This document shows positions 1 through 8,656 of a DNA stretch of 49,783 bases, in pieces. The notes below the pieces were generated by a model that was not told the DNA's origin, did not search any database, and worked only from the letters and a program-made list of their open reading frames with translations. Made by a program: the position numbers and the translations under genes. The stretch lies in the NCBI RefSeq assembly GCF_009711345.1, contig NZ_SMMA01000058.1, forward strand, positions 1 through 49,783, read 5' to 3'. Source of the DNA: Pseudovibrio flavus (lineage in GTDB: Bacteria; Pseudomonadota; Alphaproteobacteria; Rhizobiales; Stappiaceae). The number at the start of each line of letters is the position of its first letter. The stretch's first letter is position 1.

Positions 1-1157
1 TGAATGCCGAGCTGCTGCTGGGTCTGCAGAGCTTGAAGGCGAGTGGACTCTTCGTTCATGTCTGCGTCAACGAGCTGACCAACACCGCGGTCAACTGCGT
101 CCTGCAGGTTACCAACGAATTCAGACTGCATGTCGATACGGGACTTAGCAGAACCAAGAGTGGTAGCCGCGTCAGTCATTGCCTGAATCTGCTTATCTAG
201 ACCGGATGTGATGGATTCGAGTTTCGCGATATCTGCATCACTATCGGTTAATTTGGAAATATCCAAAGTCAAGACAGACTGGCCACCAAGGTAGTTGGCG
301 TCGTAAGTTGCCGCGCCAGTGGTCGTATCTAGAGTAACACCAAACTTTGCAGCATCAGTACCGATATCGGCCGCAGCACCCCAAGTTGCTTTAACCGCCG
401 CGTTGAAGGCCTTTTCCTCATCTGTAGCGTCAGCTTCAGGAGTGATTGCGATTTCCTTCATGATTTCTTCTGCGGTAAAGGTTCCAGTAACGTCTACTAA
501 TTCAGTAGCAGTACCTTTGCTTTCAGCAATCTTAGCTTGAAGTTTCTTATTCAAAGCCTCTGTTGCGTTTTCCAGCAGCGTCTCGTTAGACACAGAAAGA
601 CCACTATCCAGAATACCGGTATTCCCATTGCTATCAATCAAGGTAGTTCCAGTTGTATCAATTGTGATTTTCTGGATAGTTACGTTACCAGCGGAGTCAC
701 GAGTAAAACCACCAACAACTTCCTTGTTGAAGTTTGCAGTAGCGGAATCCTGCTCAAGCCAGTTTTCACCGTTAAAAGATGCAGAACCTGAAATAGTTTT
801 CAACTGCTCCTGAAGAGCGCTGATATCTTCTTGAATCTTGCCGCGATCAACACCAGGCTCAGTTGCAGCAACCAGCTTGGATTTGATTTCATCAACAACG
901 TCAACAGCCTGATCAACAGCGGTGAACGCAACATCAACAGTTGCAGCACCAAGACCGAGAGCATCACCAACAGCGTCCATAGCTTTGTTATCGGACTTCA
1001 TGGTTGTCGCGATAGACCAGTAAGCAGCGTTGTCGGAAGCATCGTTCACGCGCAGACCGGTGGAGATACGGCTCTGAGTGGTTTCCAGGTCTTTATTGAT
1101 GGTCTGCAGAGTCTGCAGAGCAACCATTGCAGAAGAGTTAGTCAAAAGAGATGACAT
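1..1157 (-). CDS. fla: Flagellin, 3' end cut by window edge
   Basis: Flagellin, the secreted filament subunit. About 385 residues are readable with no stop, and the frame leaves the window inside the conserved C-terminal coiled coil (LQALQTQQQLGIQ). By comparison with the neighbouring complete flagellin only about 19 residues are missing. The N-terminal D0/D1 region (MSSLLTNSSAMVALQTLQ, then STGLRVNDASDNAAYWSIA) is nearly identical to the neighbour, while the central part differs. It starts at the ATG on 1155-1157, preceded by AGGGAC. It is the last gene of the minus-strand flagellar array, behind its own leader. The family call is sure; which of the organism's flagellins it corresponds to is not. 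Confidence 0.95.
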   Translation of the reverse strand, partial: MSSLLTNSSAMVALQTLQTINKDLETTQSRISTGLRVNDASDNAAYWSIATTMKSDNKAMDAVGDALGLGAATVDVAFTAVDQAVDVVDEIKSKLVAATEPGVDRGKIQEDISALQEQLKTISGSASFNGENWLEQDSATANFNKEVVGGFTRDSAGNVTIQKITIDTTGTTLIDSNGNTGILDSGLSVSNETLLENATEALNKKLQAKIAESKGTATELVDVTGTFTAEEIMKEIAITPEADATDEEKAFNAAVKATWGAAADIGTDAAKFGVTLDTTTGAATYDANYLGGQSVLTLDISKLTDSDADIAKLESITSGLDKQIQAMTDAATTLGSAKSRIDMQSEFVGNLQDAVDRGVGQLVDADMNEESTRLQALQTQQQLGI

Positions 1158-1269
1158 TGTATTAGTCCCTAAAAAGAAAAATTAGTGGGACATGCCGGAG
1201 TATGAATACCGGCTCGGCGCATAAAAGCATCATACTCTACTTGGCTAAAACAATGTGCCAGTAGTGCGC
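1158..1269 (-). promoter_or_regulatory. Flagellin leader: SD-covering hairpin and conserved upstream block
   Basis: Seen directly: read on the minus strand, a hairpin GCCGG/CCGGC (1194-1213) is followed by GTCCC (1187-1191) that can pair with GGGAC (1165-1169). The second GGGAC contains the ribosome binding site of the flagellin gene. Both pairings, and an upstream CAGTAGTGCGC block (1259-1269, given as plus strand), recur before the second flagellin at 2858-2967. In Caulobacter, FlbT acts on a structured flagellin 5' UTR, so FlbT/FlaF-like control is a reasonable inference. Confidence 0.6.
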
Positions 1270-1612
1270 GACTTTGCAGAATGTGTCTGCTTTCAACGCC
1301 AAGTAGTGACTGCTTTTTCCTTAAAATCCACGCGTACAAATACGCAGACGACCACTGCAAAGCTCTCGCTCTACAATGGCAAAAAATCATATTCTAACAA
1401 TTTTAAACGTATTATAGCTCAATTGGAGGCTATAGTTTTATTTCAACTTAATAGTGTATTCTGACCTTCCCTAACTCCCTTATCTTGGGTTGCAGATGAA
1501 TAAAGAAATCACGCGTTTTTCAAATTGCCGTTAGACCAAAAAAGATCATTGCGACAAGGCTGATGCCTGACGCGAGCTTCTTGATAAAACAGTTTTTAGA
1601 TTATCATTTGCG
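1270..1612. other. Intergenic stretch between the two flagellin genes
   Basis: AT-rich spacer upstream of the first flagellin leader. It should hold that gene's promoter, but I could not assign a convincing -35/-10, sigma-54 or sigma-28 element. Short open frames here have no recognisable protein character. Confidence 0.5.
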
Positions 1613-1641
1613 AAAAGATGGGAGCGAAATTCGCCCCCATC
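1613..1641 (-). terminator. Intrinsic terminator of the second flagellin gene
   Basis: Hairpin of GATGGG and GCGAA pairing with TTCGC and CCCATC around one mismatch (1617-1641), followed on the minus strand by TTTT. It lies about 30 bases past the flagellin stop codon. Confidence 0.75.
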
Positions 1642-1669
1642 TACTATCGCAGATTGTACTTCTCTACCC

Positions 1670-2857
1670 TTAGCGGAACAGAGAAAGAATGTTCTGAGAC
1701 TGTGAATTAGCGATGGAAAGCGCCTGAATACCCAGCTGCTGCTGAGTCTGCAGAGCCTGAAGACGGGTTGATTCTTCGTTCATGTCTGCATCAACGAGCT
1801 GGCCAACGCCGCGGTCAACTGCGTCCTGCAGGTTGCCAACGAACTCAGACTGCATGTCGATACGGGACTTAGCAGAACCAAGAGTGGTTGCCGCGTCAGT
1901 CATCGCCTGAATCTGACCGTCGAGAGCAGAAGTGATAGCTTCCAGCTCAGCAATGTCAGTTTCACTGTCGGTCAGACCGGAAATGTCGATGGTGAGAACG
2001 GACATTTCAGCAGGAGCGTTGGTGGTAGACGCAACCCAGTTGGTACCATCGTGCTCGAGGTTGAAGTCTGCAGTATCAAATGCGGCTTCAAGGCCTGCTG
2101 CGTCGGTGTAAGCTGCTTTCAGGGTTTCCTGAAGTTCAAAGCCTGGGTCACCTGCAGTCAAAGAACCGCCGATTGCAGTCATTGCTTGATCAAGGCTTAC
2201 TTCGCCAAGATCGCCATAGCCGAGTTCTTCAGCTTTAGCTGCAACAGTTGCGTTAAGAGCTTTGGTCGCTTTGTCCTTAGCAACGTCGAGGGAGAAATCC
2301 TTATCCAGGATACCTGCGCCGTTACCGCTGGTGTCGATCAATGTAGTACCAGAAGTGTCGATGTCGATTTTCTGGATGGTTACATTGCCGTCGGAGTCAC
2401 GAGTGAAACCGCCTACAACTTCTTTGTTGAAGTTTGCAGTGGTGGAATCCTGAGACAGCCAGTTTTCACCGTTAAAGGATGCGGATTCAGCGATGGTTAC
2501 CAGCTGGTCCTGAAGAGCGCTGATATCTTCCTGAATCTTGCCGCGATCAACACCAGGCTCGGTTGCAGCAACCAGCTTGGATTTGATTTCGTCCACAACG
2601 TCAACAGCCTGGTCAACTGCGGTGAATGCAACGTCTACAGTTGCTGCACCAAGACCAAGAGCATCACCAACAGCGTCCATAGCTTTGTTATCGGACTTCA
2701 TGGTTGTCGCGATAGACCAGTAAGCAGCGTTGTCGGAAGCATCGTTCACGCGCAGACCGGTGGAGATACGGCTCTGAGTGGTTTCCAGGTCTTTATTGAT
2801 GGTCTGCAGAGTCTGCAGAGCGACCATTGCGGAAGAGTTAGTCAGAAGAGAAGACAT
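1670..2857 (-). CDS. fla: Flagellin
   Basis: Complete 395-residue flagellin, the secreted filament protein exported through the flagellar type III apparatus. The N-terminal D0/D1 helices cover about residues 1-130 and the conserved C-terminal helices about 300-395, ending LSIANSQSQNILSLFR. The shorter variable middle is the surface-exposed D2 part. The ATG at 2855-2857 follows AGGGAC closely. A 164-base stretch (2658-2821) is identical to 958-1121 in the neighbouring flagellin, showing recent duplication or gene conversion. It has its own leader and terminator, so it is probably transcribed separately from fliP upstream. Confidence 0.97.
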   Translation of the reverse strand: MSSLLTNSSAMVALQTLQTINKDLETTQSRISTGLRVNDASDNAAYWSIATTMKSDNKAMDAVGDALGLGAATVDVAFTAVDQAVDVVDEIKSKLVAATEPGVDRGKIQEDISALQDQLVTIAESASFNGENWLSQDSTTANFNKEVVGGFTRDSDGNVTIQKIDIDTSGTTLIDTSGNGAGILDKDFSLDVAKDKATKALNATVAAKAEELGYGDLGEVSLDQAMTAIGGSLTAGDPGFELQETLKAAYTDAAGLEAAFDTADFNLEHDGTNWVASTTNAPAEMSVLTIDISGLTDSETDIAELEAITSALDGQIQAMTDAATTLGSAKSRIDMQSEFVGNLQDAVDRGVGQLVDADMNEESTRLQALQTQQQLGIQALSIANSQSQNILSLFR

Positions 2858-2967
2858 ATTATTTTGTCCCTAAAGTAAGTCAAAGTGGGACATGCCGGAT
2901 TGAAACCGGCGCAGCGTATTGAAGCATCATGCTCTACTAAAATTTTAATCTAATCTCAGTAGTACGC
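2858..2967 (-). promoter_or_regulatory. Flagellin leader: SD-covering hairpin and conserved upstream block
   Basis: Second copy of the leader. On the minus strand, hairpin GCCGG/CCGGC (2894-2910) precedes GTCCC (2887-2891), which can pair with GGGAC (2866-2870), the latter overlapping the ribosome binding site. The loop between the paired arms differs in sequence from the first copy while the arms are kept. The CAGTAGTACGC block (2957-2967, plus-strand reading) is conserved in position and may belong to the promoter. Confidence 0.6.
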
Positions 2968-3044
2968 TGATTGGTTGAGCTGTATCGCTCATGCATCTTT
3001 TATAGATTCCTCAGAGTGATTCTGTCCATAGTCGAATCAGCGTA
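2963..3044. repeat. Inverted repeat TACGCTGATT upstream of flagellin
   Basis: TACGCTGATT at 2963-2972 and its exact complement AATCAGCGTA at 3035-3044, 62 bases apart. The position in the likely promoter region makes a regulator-binding pair possible, but a 10-base match could also arise by chance. The rest of the 400-base gap between the flagellin and fliP holds only the leader and the fliP terminator. Confidence 0.4.
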
Positions 3045-3192
3045 AAACAACTTCCGCGTGAGCTATACATCCAATGCGGGTATATATTCCACAAGCTATT
3101 GCAATATAAAAATAAACATCTAATTTTATGCAACTATTACTATAAAACAGGAAAACATTTCGCTTATTTATATAAATGCGCAAGAAACAAAG

Positions 3193-3225
3193 AAAAAGGC
3201 GCAGAGAATTAGATCTCTACGCCTT
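3193..3225 (-). terminator. Intrinsic terminator after fliP
   Basis: Stem AAGGCG...CGCCTT with inner AGAGA/TCTCT (3196-3225), then a T-rich tail on the minus strand. It closes the long flagellar array just past fliP and separates it from the flagellin unit. Confidence 0.8.
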
Positions 3226-3256
3226 AAAAAGCGAAATAACTGTAACTGTATTGGCG

Positions 3257-4006
3257 CTAGATAAACGACCTGATGAGTCCGGCAGTCAGCAGATGCCAAC
3301 CATCGATAAGCACAAAGAAGAGCACTTTGAAGGGTAGCGAGATCACCGTTGGTGGTAGCATCATCATACCCATGGACATAGTCAGCGTTGCAACGATCAT
3401 ATCGATGACGACAAAGGGCAGTGCGATGAGAAATCCTATCTCGAAACCGCGCCGTAACTCCGAGATCATAAAGGCCGGAATAAGCACGCGCAGGTCGATC
3501 TCTTCCACCGGCGCGTTTTTGTCGTAGTTGAATGAACTCACAGCAAGATCATCGAAAAGAACGAGGTCCTTTTCACGAACATTATCCAGCATAAACTCCC
3601 TGAAAGGAGCCGTTATGTTCTTGTAAGCGACCCGCTCGGTTATCTCGTTATCGATCAGCGGCTTAAGGCCGGTCTGCCACGCCTTATCAAAAGTGGGCGC
3701 CATGACGTAAAAGGTCATAAACAACGCAAGCGAGATCAAAATGATATTTGCTGGCGTTGTCTGCAGGCCCATTGAGGAACGCAGGAAGGAGAAGGCAACC
3801 ACAAAGCGCGTGAAGCTGGTCACCATAATCAGAATACCCGGCGCCAGTGATAGCACCGTCAATATGAGAACATATTGAATTATGCGCCCGGAAGCAGTGG
3901 CCTGCCCTTCTGGCAACAAAGCTGACAGGTCAAGCTCTTGGGAAAACGCTGCAGACGTTGTGGCTAGCAGTATACCAAGCATCCAACCGAGACGAGACAA
4001 CGTCAC
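3257..4006 (-). CDS. fliP: Flagellar export apparatus protein FliP
   Basis: FliP forms, with FliQ and FliR, the export gate of the flagellar type III secretion apparatus in the inner membrane. The 249-residue length is normal. An N-terminal cleavable signal (about residues 1-22) is followed by QYVLILTVLSLAPGILIM and FTRFVVAFSFLRSSMG, both hallmarks of the family, and by C-terminal membrane helices with MSMGMMMLPP. The start overlaps the fliL stop by four bases (ATGA), so the two are translationally coupled. The usual partners fliQ and fliR are not next to it. Confidence 0.97.
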   Translation of the reverse strand: MTLSRLGWMLGILLATTSAAFSQELDLSALLPEGQATASGRIIQYVLILTVLSLAPGILIMVTSFTRFVVAFSFLRSSMGLQTTPANIILISLALFMTFYVMAPTFDKAWQTGLKPLIDNEITERVAYKNITAPFREFMLDNVREKDLVLFDDLAVSSFNYDKNAPVEEIDLRVLIPAFMISELRRGFEIGFLIALPFVVIDMIVATLTMSMGMMMLPPTVISLPFKVLFFVLIDGWHLLTAGLIRSFI

Positions 4007-4527
4007 TGCAGCACCACCGATTCAATGATGAGCTCACGCACTGCATCGCCGCCGCGAATTGTTGCTCGCTCGTTGAGGTCATCGCGCAGACGCAATAAAC
4101 CTCTAGAGCCCTCCAACTGGCGTGGCCCCAATGTTCTTGCGTAGATCAGCAGGTCCTGCTCAATTTCCTTGGCAAGGGCAGCGAAGGCCTCTTCATCAAC
4201 CACCTGACTATTGAGGATGAGCGAACTCTCGATACGGATCCATGTACCGGAGGACGATAGCAGGTTCGTCACAATAGGCTTGAGCGCAAAGATATGGCTT
4301 TTGCTCGCATAAACGGGGTTGATTACGCCTTCCTCGCTCTCGGCCTTACGCTCCTCAAGCAACTGGGTGTGCACACTCCTGACAAGGGAGCTTGCAAAGA
4401 GGTACCCTCCCCCAACCGCAAGTGCGGTAAGAAACACAATGGCACCAGCTAACGCACCAACAGACGCCAGTTTTGGCGCAGGTTTACGTGCTGCAGGCTC
4501 TTCAGCTGAAAATTCTTGAAGACTCAT
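4003..4527 (-). CDS. fliL: Flagellar basal body-associated protein FliL
   Basis: FliL, 174 residues, is a single-pass inner-membrane protein of the basal body that supports stator function. One membrane segment lies near residues 24-47 (ALAGAIVFLTALAVGGGYLF) and is followed by a periplasmic domain with the FliL-type SLILNSQVVDEEAF pattern. It sits directly between flgH and fliP, starting on the base after the flgH stop codon. This is the standard rhizobial position. Confidence 0.93.
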   Translation of the reverse strand: MSLQEFSAEEPAARKPAPKLASVGALAGAIVFLTALAVGGGYLFASSLVRSVHTQLLEERKAESEEGVINPVYASKSHIFALKPIVTNLLSSSGTWIRIESSLILNSQVVDEEAFAALAKEIEQDLLIYARTLGPRQLEGSRGLLRLRDDLNERATIRGGDAVRELIIESVVLQ

Positions 4528-5235
4528 TTAGTAAGGCCACACGTTATCTAGCAGCTGCTGGCCCCATCCCGGCTGCTGCACTTCAGTCATACGACCACGA
4601 CCACCGTAAGAAACGCGCGCTTCTGCGATCTTGTCATATTCGATAGTATTTCGGCTGGTGATGTCTTGCGGGCGAACAATACCTGCTACGGAAAGCACTC
4701 GAACCTCGTAGTTCACGCGCACTTCCTGCTGACCGCTTATGATGAGGTTACCGTTTGGCAACACCTGCGTTACGACCGCAGCGACGGAAAGCTCGACAGT
4801 GTCTTTACGATCAACCTCTGCATCACCCTTGAATCGGGAGTTTGCACCGATCTCGCCGCTGTAGTTACCAGAGCCCGTGAAGCTCTTGCCCCATGTGCCT
4901 TCCAATGCACCGGAGGAGCTTGAGGCTGAGTCTCTGCTTCTTTCCGAGGTATTTTCAAGCTTGGCGGTATCGTTGATAAGAACCTTTACGGTTAATACAT
5001 CGCCAATAGCTTTCGCACGCGGGTCACGGAAAAAGTCCTGCTCACCATCGGCCCAAAGCCCGTTGTAGGCCTTTTTTCCGTAGGAGCTTTGCGGTCCAGT
5101 CGTAACCGGCAGTGGCCCAACGTGCGGTGCTAGACCATTACCGACTGGACTTAACGCAGGTTCCTTGCGGATATTTTCGACAGAACTGCAACCGGCAAGC
5201 AAACCGGCAAGGGCAACGAGATATAGGGCCCTCAT
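4528..5235 (-). CDS. flgH: Flagellar L-ring lipoprotein FlgH
   Basis: FlgH builds the outer-membrane L-ring through which the rod passes. The 235 residues start with a lipoprotein signal with lipobox LAGC (Cys16). Family segments include DFFRDPRAKAIGDVLTV and LPNGNLIISGQQEVRVNYE, and the protein ends in a conserved aromatic stretch. Its start overlaps the end of motE by four bases, so it is coupled to it. Confidence 0.97.
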   Translation of the reverse strand: MRALYLVALAGLLAGCSSVENIRKEPALSPVGNGLAPHVGPLPVTTGPQSSYGKKAYNGLWADGEQDFFRDPRAKAIGDVLTVKVLINDTAKLENTSERSRDSASSSSGALEGTWGKSFTGSGNYSGEIGANSRFKGDAEVDRKDTVELSVAAVVTQVLPNGNLIISGQQEVRVNYEVRVLSVAGIVRPQDITSRNTIEYDKIAEARVSYGGRGRMTEVQQPGWGQQLLDNVWPY

Positions 5236-5798
5236 AGACCGGCTCCTTTTGCTGTCTTTTGCGTCAATAGCGCCATGCTGTCAGCCAGATAGGCAGCGCG
5301 CTCGGCAGGCATTTCAGCCAGAATGCCGCCAGCTTGACGTGGTTTCATTTGAAGAAGGACAGAAACGGCTGTCTTGTCATCAAGGGTAGATAGCTGCTCG
5401 GCAGCCGCATCGGCTCGCATGTTGGCGTAGATCTGTACGACATGCCCCTCTGCTCTTCGCAGAATTTCATCACGCTTTTTCACCCAATGCTGCAGCTCAG
5501 CGGTTTTCTCTTCCAGCGCTTTCAGCTTGGCGTCCATCTCTTCCTTTGCAGCAAAGATGGCTCTCATCTGCCACTGAAGGCGGGTATCGGAAGCTGAGTT
5601 AGCAACAGAGTCGCAATAGGCCTTTGCCTCGTTGACGGCCTCTTCCTTCAGCGCATGAGGGAGTGCTGGCGCCTGAGCATTTGCAGCGGGAGAAAGTGTC
5701 GGCGGCACTTCTGCAGCTACGGGCAATACTCCCCCGCAGCTCATTAGAAGAACTGTCGCTAGCAGACTTTTATAGCCTAAAGACCGTTTTGAGTTCAT
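5232..5798 (-). CDS. motE: MotE-like periplasmic motility protein
   Basis: Likely MotE, in Sinorhizobium a periplasmic chaperone needed for stability of the motor protein MotC. The open frame could begin at a TTG on 5873, but the ATG at 5798 (MNSKRSLGYKS) begins right at a signal peptide, so 188 residues is preferred. A helical, coiled-coil-prone middle (about 60-120) is followed by an MgtE-N-like segment (LQMKPRQAGGILAEMP). The place between flgI and flgH is exactly that of motE in rhizobia. The family is assigned from order and architecture, since sequence alone is less diagnostic. Confidence 0.8.
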   Translation of the reverse strand: MNSKRSLGYKSLLATVLLMSCGGVLPVAAEVPPTLSPAANAQAPALPHALKEEAVNEAKAYCDSVANSASDTRLQWQMRAIFAAKEEMDAKLKALEEKTAELQHWVKKRDEILRRAEGHVVQIYANMRADAAAEQLSTLDDKTAVSVLLQMKPRQAGGILAEMPAERAAYLADSMALLTQKTAKGAGL

Positions 5799-5878
5799 TG
5801 CAGCCGTACTAAATAGATAATCTAGAGGCACTATGACGCTGCTAGCTTGCCCGTGGCTTATGTCTCTGCGCAAGGTGA

Positions 5879-7024
5879 TTACTTGACGACCAGAGTTGCC
5901 TGTAGCGCCCCTGCACTCTTGATGGATTGCAAGATGGAGATGATACCGCTCGGCTTCAGTCCAATTCTATTCAGACCGCGAACAAGCGTCTGCAAGTCGG
6001 TCCCCTGCACGATCTGCATTTGACCGCCGGTTTCTGTCACCTCAATGTCGGTACGAGGCACCACAACGGTTTCAGCATTACCGCCAATTGTGAACGGCGA
6101 CGGCTGCGATACCACCGGCGTTTCTGCAATCTGAACGGTGATATTGCCATGGGTGACAGCAACGGTGGAAACGCGGACGTTCTGACCAATAACGACAGTT
6201 CCGCTCTTTTCGTTGATGACGACACGCGCAGGAGTATCGGGCTGAACCATCAGCCCTTCAATCTCGGCGACGAAGCGAACTGCACTAATGCCCGACGGAC
6301 GCTTCACTTCAACAGAGCGATAGTCCTGCTCGGATGCCATTTTGCGGCCATAACGGGTCGTCGTGTAGGCGTTGATAGCGTCTGTAACGCGAACAGCGGT
6401 TTTGAAGTCCGGATTTTTAAGCTCAAAGACGAGCGATGGAACTTTGGAAAAGCGGTCTGGCAGCGTTTTTTCGATCAACGCACCATTGGCAATCATGCCC
6501 GCTGTCGGCACGCCTTGTGTGATGGAAGCAGCGTCGCCCTCAACAGCAAAGCCGGACACAGACACAGGCCCCTGCGCTACCGCATAAACGTTTCCGTCAG
6601 CGCCCATGAGCGGGGTTACCAGAAGCGTACCACCTTGCAAGGACGTGGAATCGCCCAATGAACCGACAGAAACGTCAATCTTGGAACCGTTGCCAGCAAA
6701 TGGCGGCAATTCAGCTGTCACAACAACAGCTGCAACGTTTCGCGAGCGCAGCTGAGCATCACGAACGTTGACACCCATACGCTCCAGCATCGATTGCAGC
6801 GATTGCTCGGTAAATGGCGAGTTACGCATTGTGTCGCCAGAGCCATCCAGCCCGACGACGATACCATAACCAACCAACTGATTATCTCGCACGCCGCGAA
6901 GGTCAGCGATATCTTTAATGCGAACGAGTGCGGATGCTGGCCCAACTGAGGAGAAAGCAAATAGCGCTAGCGCAGCAAGGGATCCGGCGACACGGGTAAA
7001 TTTAGAGAACACCTTCTCAACCAC
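5879..7024 (-). CDS. flgI: Flagellar P-ring protein FlgI
   Basis: FlgI forms the P-ring in the peptidoglycan layer around the rod. It has 381 residues with a signal peptide ending near PASA and then the family start RIKDIADLRGVRDNQLVGYG. VVGLDGSGD, the GGTLLVTPLMGADG segment and the C-terminal LVRGLNRIGLKPSGIISILQ are typical. The start overlaps flgA by eight bases. Export is by the Sec route, with FlgA as its periplasmic chaperone. Confidence 0.98.
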   Translation of the reverse strand: MVEKVFSKFTRVAGSLAALALFAFSSVGPASALVRIKDIADLRGVRDNQLVGYGIVVGLDGSGDTMRNSPFTEQSLQSMLERMGVNVRDAQLRSRNVAAVVVTAELPPFAGNGSKIDVSVGSLGDSTSLQGGTLLVTPLMGADGNVYAVAQGPVSVSGFAVEGDAASITQGVPTAGMIANGALIEKTLPDRFSKVPSLVFELKNPDFKTAVRVTDAINAYTTTRYGRKMASEQDYRSVEVKRPSGISAVRFVAEIEGLMVQPDTPARVVINEKSGTVVIGQNVRVSTVAVTHGNITVQIAETPVVSQPSPFTIGGNAETVVVPRTDIEVTETGGQMQIVQGTDLQTLVRGLNRIGLKPSGIISILQSIKSAGALQATLVVK

Positions 7025-7493
7025 CTTCTACTAGCAAAGTGCCATCTTCTTGAACGACACCGACCACTTGAAGACCGGTATCAAGGTTTTTGGCTTTGAC
7101 CGTTTCACCCACAGCGCCAGACTGGAGCGGTTCAACAACCGCGATGATCTCAAGACCATCCTCACGGAATATGAGCTTTGCAAGCGTTCCGCGCCGCACA
7201 ATGAGCGGTTCGCGGGTGGCATTCAGCGCAATTGGATGTCCGGGAATAAGGGTGCGTTTTGCTTCCTTGCCCAAAATAGCGTCTTCATGACGATGTATTG
7301 GCATGCCCGCTATTGAGCGCTTCAAAACCCGCTGCTGTGTCAGCATACCCTCTTCGATCAAGTCGCCGGGATAGATAACAAGATTAGGGACAGGAATTTC
7401 GGTAACTTTGGACTGGGCGAAAGCTGTAGCGCCGTTACTGAGCGCAATCACCACAAGCGTAACTGCCGATAGTTTTCTGGCTACACTTTTCAC
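7017..7493 (-). CDS. flgA: P-ring assembly chaperone FlgA
   Basis: FlgA is the periplasmic chaperone for P-ring assembly. The 158-residue protein has an N-terminal signal ending near TAFA, and a SAF-type domain with LIPGHPIALNATREP and a C-terminal VKAKNLDTGLQVVGVVQEDGT, the usual end of FlgA. The start is GTG at 7491-7493 with AGGACTG just upstream. It lies directly between flgG and flgI. Confidence 0.94.
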   Translation of the reverse strand: MKSVARKLSAVTLVVIALSNGATAFAQSKVTEIPVPNLVIYPGDLIEEGMLTQQRVLKRSIAGMPIHRHEDAILGKEAKRTLIPGHPIALNATREPLIVRRGTLAKLIFREDGLEIIAVVEPLQSGAVGETVKAKNLDTGLQVVGVVQEDGTLLVEGG

Positions 7494-7515
7494 CAGTCCT
7501 CACTTCCCGCTAAGA

Positions 7516-8304
7516 TTAGCGAATGCCCTTGGAAACAGTACCGGCCATTTCATCTGCCGCCTGCACAACCTTCGAATTCATTTCGTAGGCACGCTGCGCG
7601 CTGATGAGCTCGGTAATCTGCTTGACCGGATCAACGTTGGACTGCTCAAGATAACCTTGATGCATAACGCCGTAGCCAGCATCACCAGCAGCACCTTCAA
7701 CACCAGCGCCAGATGCCTCGGTCTCTCTAAACAGATTACCGCCAACAGCCATCAGACCTGCGTCATTTACAAAGTTGGTGAGCGTAATCTGTCCAAGTTC
7801 TTGAGGGGCCTGATCGCCATCAAACACAGCAAAAACTTCACCGCTCTCGTTGATAGCCACTTTGACAGCATCTTCAGGAACAACGAGGCCCGGCTCGATT
7901 TCATAGCCATCAAGTGTAACGATAGTTCCCTCGCCGTTGACGTTGAAAGAGCCAGCTCTGGTGTAGAGTGTTTCCCCGTCCGGGCCTGCAATTCGGAACC
8001 AGCCGCGACCGTCGATCGCAAGATCAAGCGCGTTACCGGTTTGAACCAAGGAACCTTGCGTGTGCATGCTACGAACAGCTGCCGTTTTCACGCCAAGGCC
8101 CTGAGTGACACCTTCAGGGATCGGGGATTCACCGCCACGGTTAGACACACCGGCTGCACGATCAATCTGATAAAGAAGATCCGTGAACTCGGCTCTGGAT
8201 GCCTTGAACGCAGTCGTGTTCATATTAGCGATGTTGTTGGAGATCACTTCCAGATTGGTCTGCTGGGCAGACATACCTGTTGCAGCAATTGCCAGAGCCT
8301 TCAT
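7516..8304 (-). CDS. flgG: Distal rod protein FlgG
   Basis: FlgG, 262 residues, is the main component of the distal flagellar rod. The N-terminal motif ([20 protein letters not shown], then [17 protein letters not shown]) and the C-terminal [20 protein letters not shown] are rod/hook family signatures. A central [12 protein letters not shown] and LYTRAGSF match FlgG. It is exported through the flagellar type III system without a cleaved signal. It sits 13 bases after fliE. Confidence 0.98.
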   Translation of the reverse strand: MKALAIAATGMSAQQTNLEVISNNIANMNTTAFKASRAEFTDLLYQIDRAAGVSNRGGESPIPEGVTQGLGVKTAAVRSMHTQGSLVQTGNALDLAIDGRGWFRIAGPDGETLYTRAGSFNVNGEGTIVTLDGYEIEPGLVVPEDAVKVAINESGEVFAVFDGDQAPQELGQITLTNFVNDAGLMAVGGNLFRETEASGAGVEGAAGDAGYGVMHQGYLEQSNVDPVKQITELISAQRAYEMNSKVVQAADEMAGTVSKGIR

Positions 8305-8317
8305 TGCAGGATTTCCC

Positions 8318-8656
8318 TTAGATACTCATACGTGAGAATTCTTGATAGGCCTCTACGACCTTGTCGCGGATTGCCAAAGCGCTCTGCAAAGAGAGTTCAG
8401 CTTTCATGACGGCTTCCACAACGTTTTGAGCGGATGTTTCACCGCGCATACCGCCGATAGAGGCCGCTTCTGCGGACTTAAGGTCCTGAGAGGTTGAGTT
8501 GAGGGCCTGTGCCATGCTGTCGGCAAAGCTCTCCTGCGTTTGATTTACCGCCTGAGCTTCACTCGTCGAATACTGGCGCACTCTAGACGTATCACCCAAA
8601 GCGCCAACGCCGCGCAGGGAAGAAACCCCGCCCAGGCCAGAAATCGCATCAACCAT
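8318..8656 (-). CDS. fliE: MS ring-rod junction protein FliE
   Basis: FliE, 112 residues, joins the MS ring to the rod. The C-terminal half carries the family pattern [20 protein letters not shown] followed by [14 protein letters not shown], the normal FliE end. The start codon overlaps the flgC stop by one base (TAATG), giving tight coupling. Confidence 0.95.
   Translation of the reverse strand: MVDAISGLGGVSSLRGVGALGDTSRVRQYSTSEAQAVNQTQESFADSMAQALNSTSQDLKSAEAASIGGMRGETSAQNVVEAVMKAELSLQSALAIRDKVVEAYQEFSRMSI

Noticed and set aside
2051-2878. A 275-codon plus-strand frame opposite the second flagellin
   Set aside because: It lies fully antisense to a clear flagellin, and its composition is what mirrored flagellin codons give. 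A similar mirror frame lies opposite the first flagellin.
7408-8409. A 333-codon plus-strand frame opposite flgA and flgG
   Set aside because: It spans two well supported genes on the other strand and has no protein-family features.
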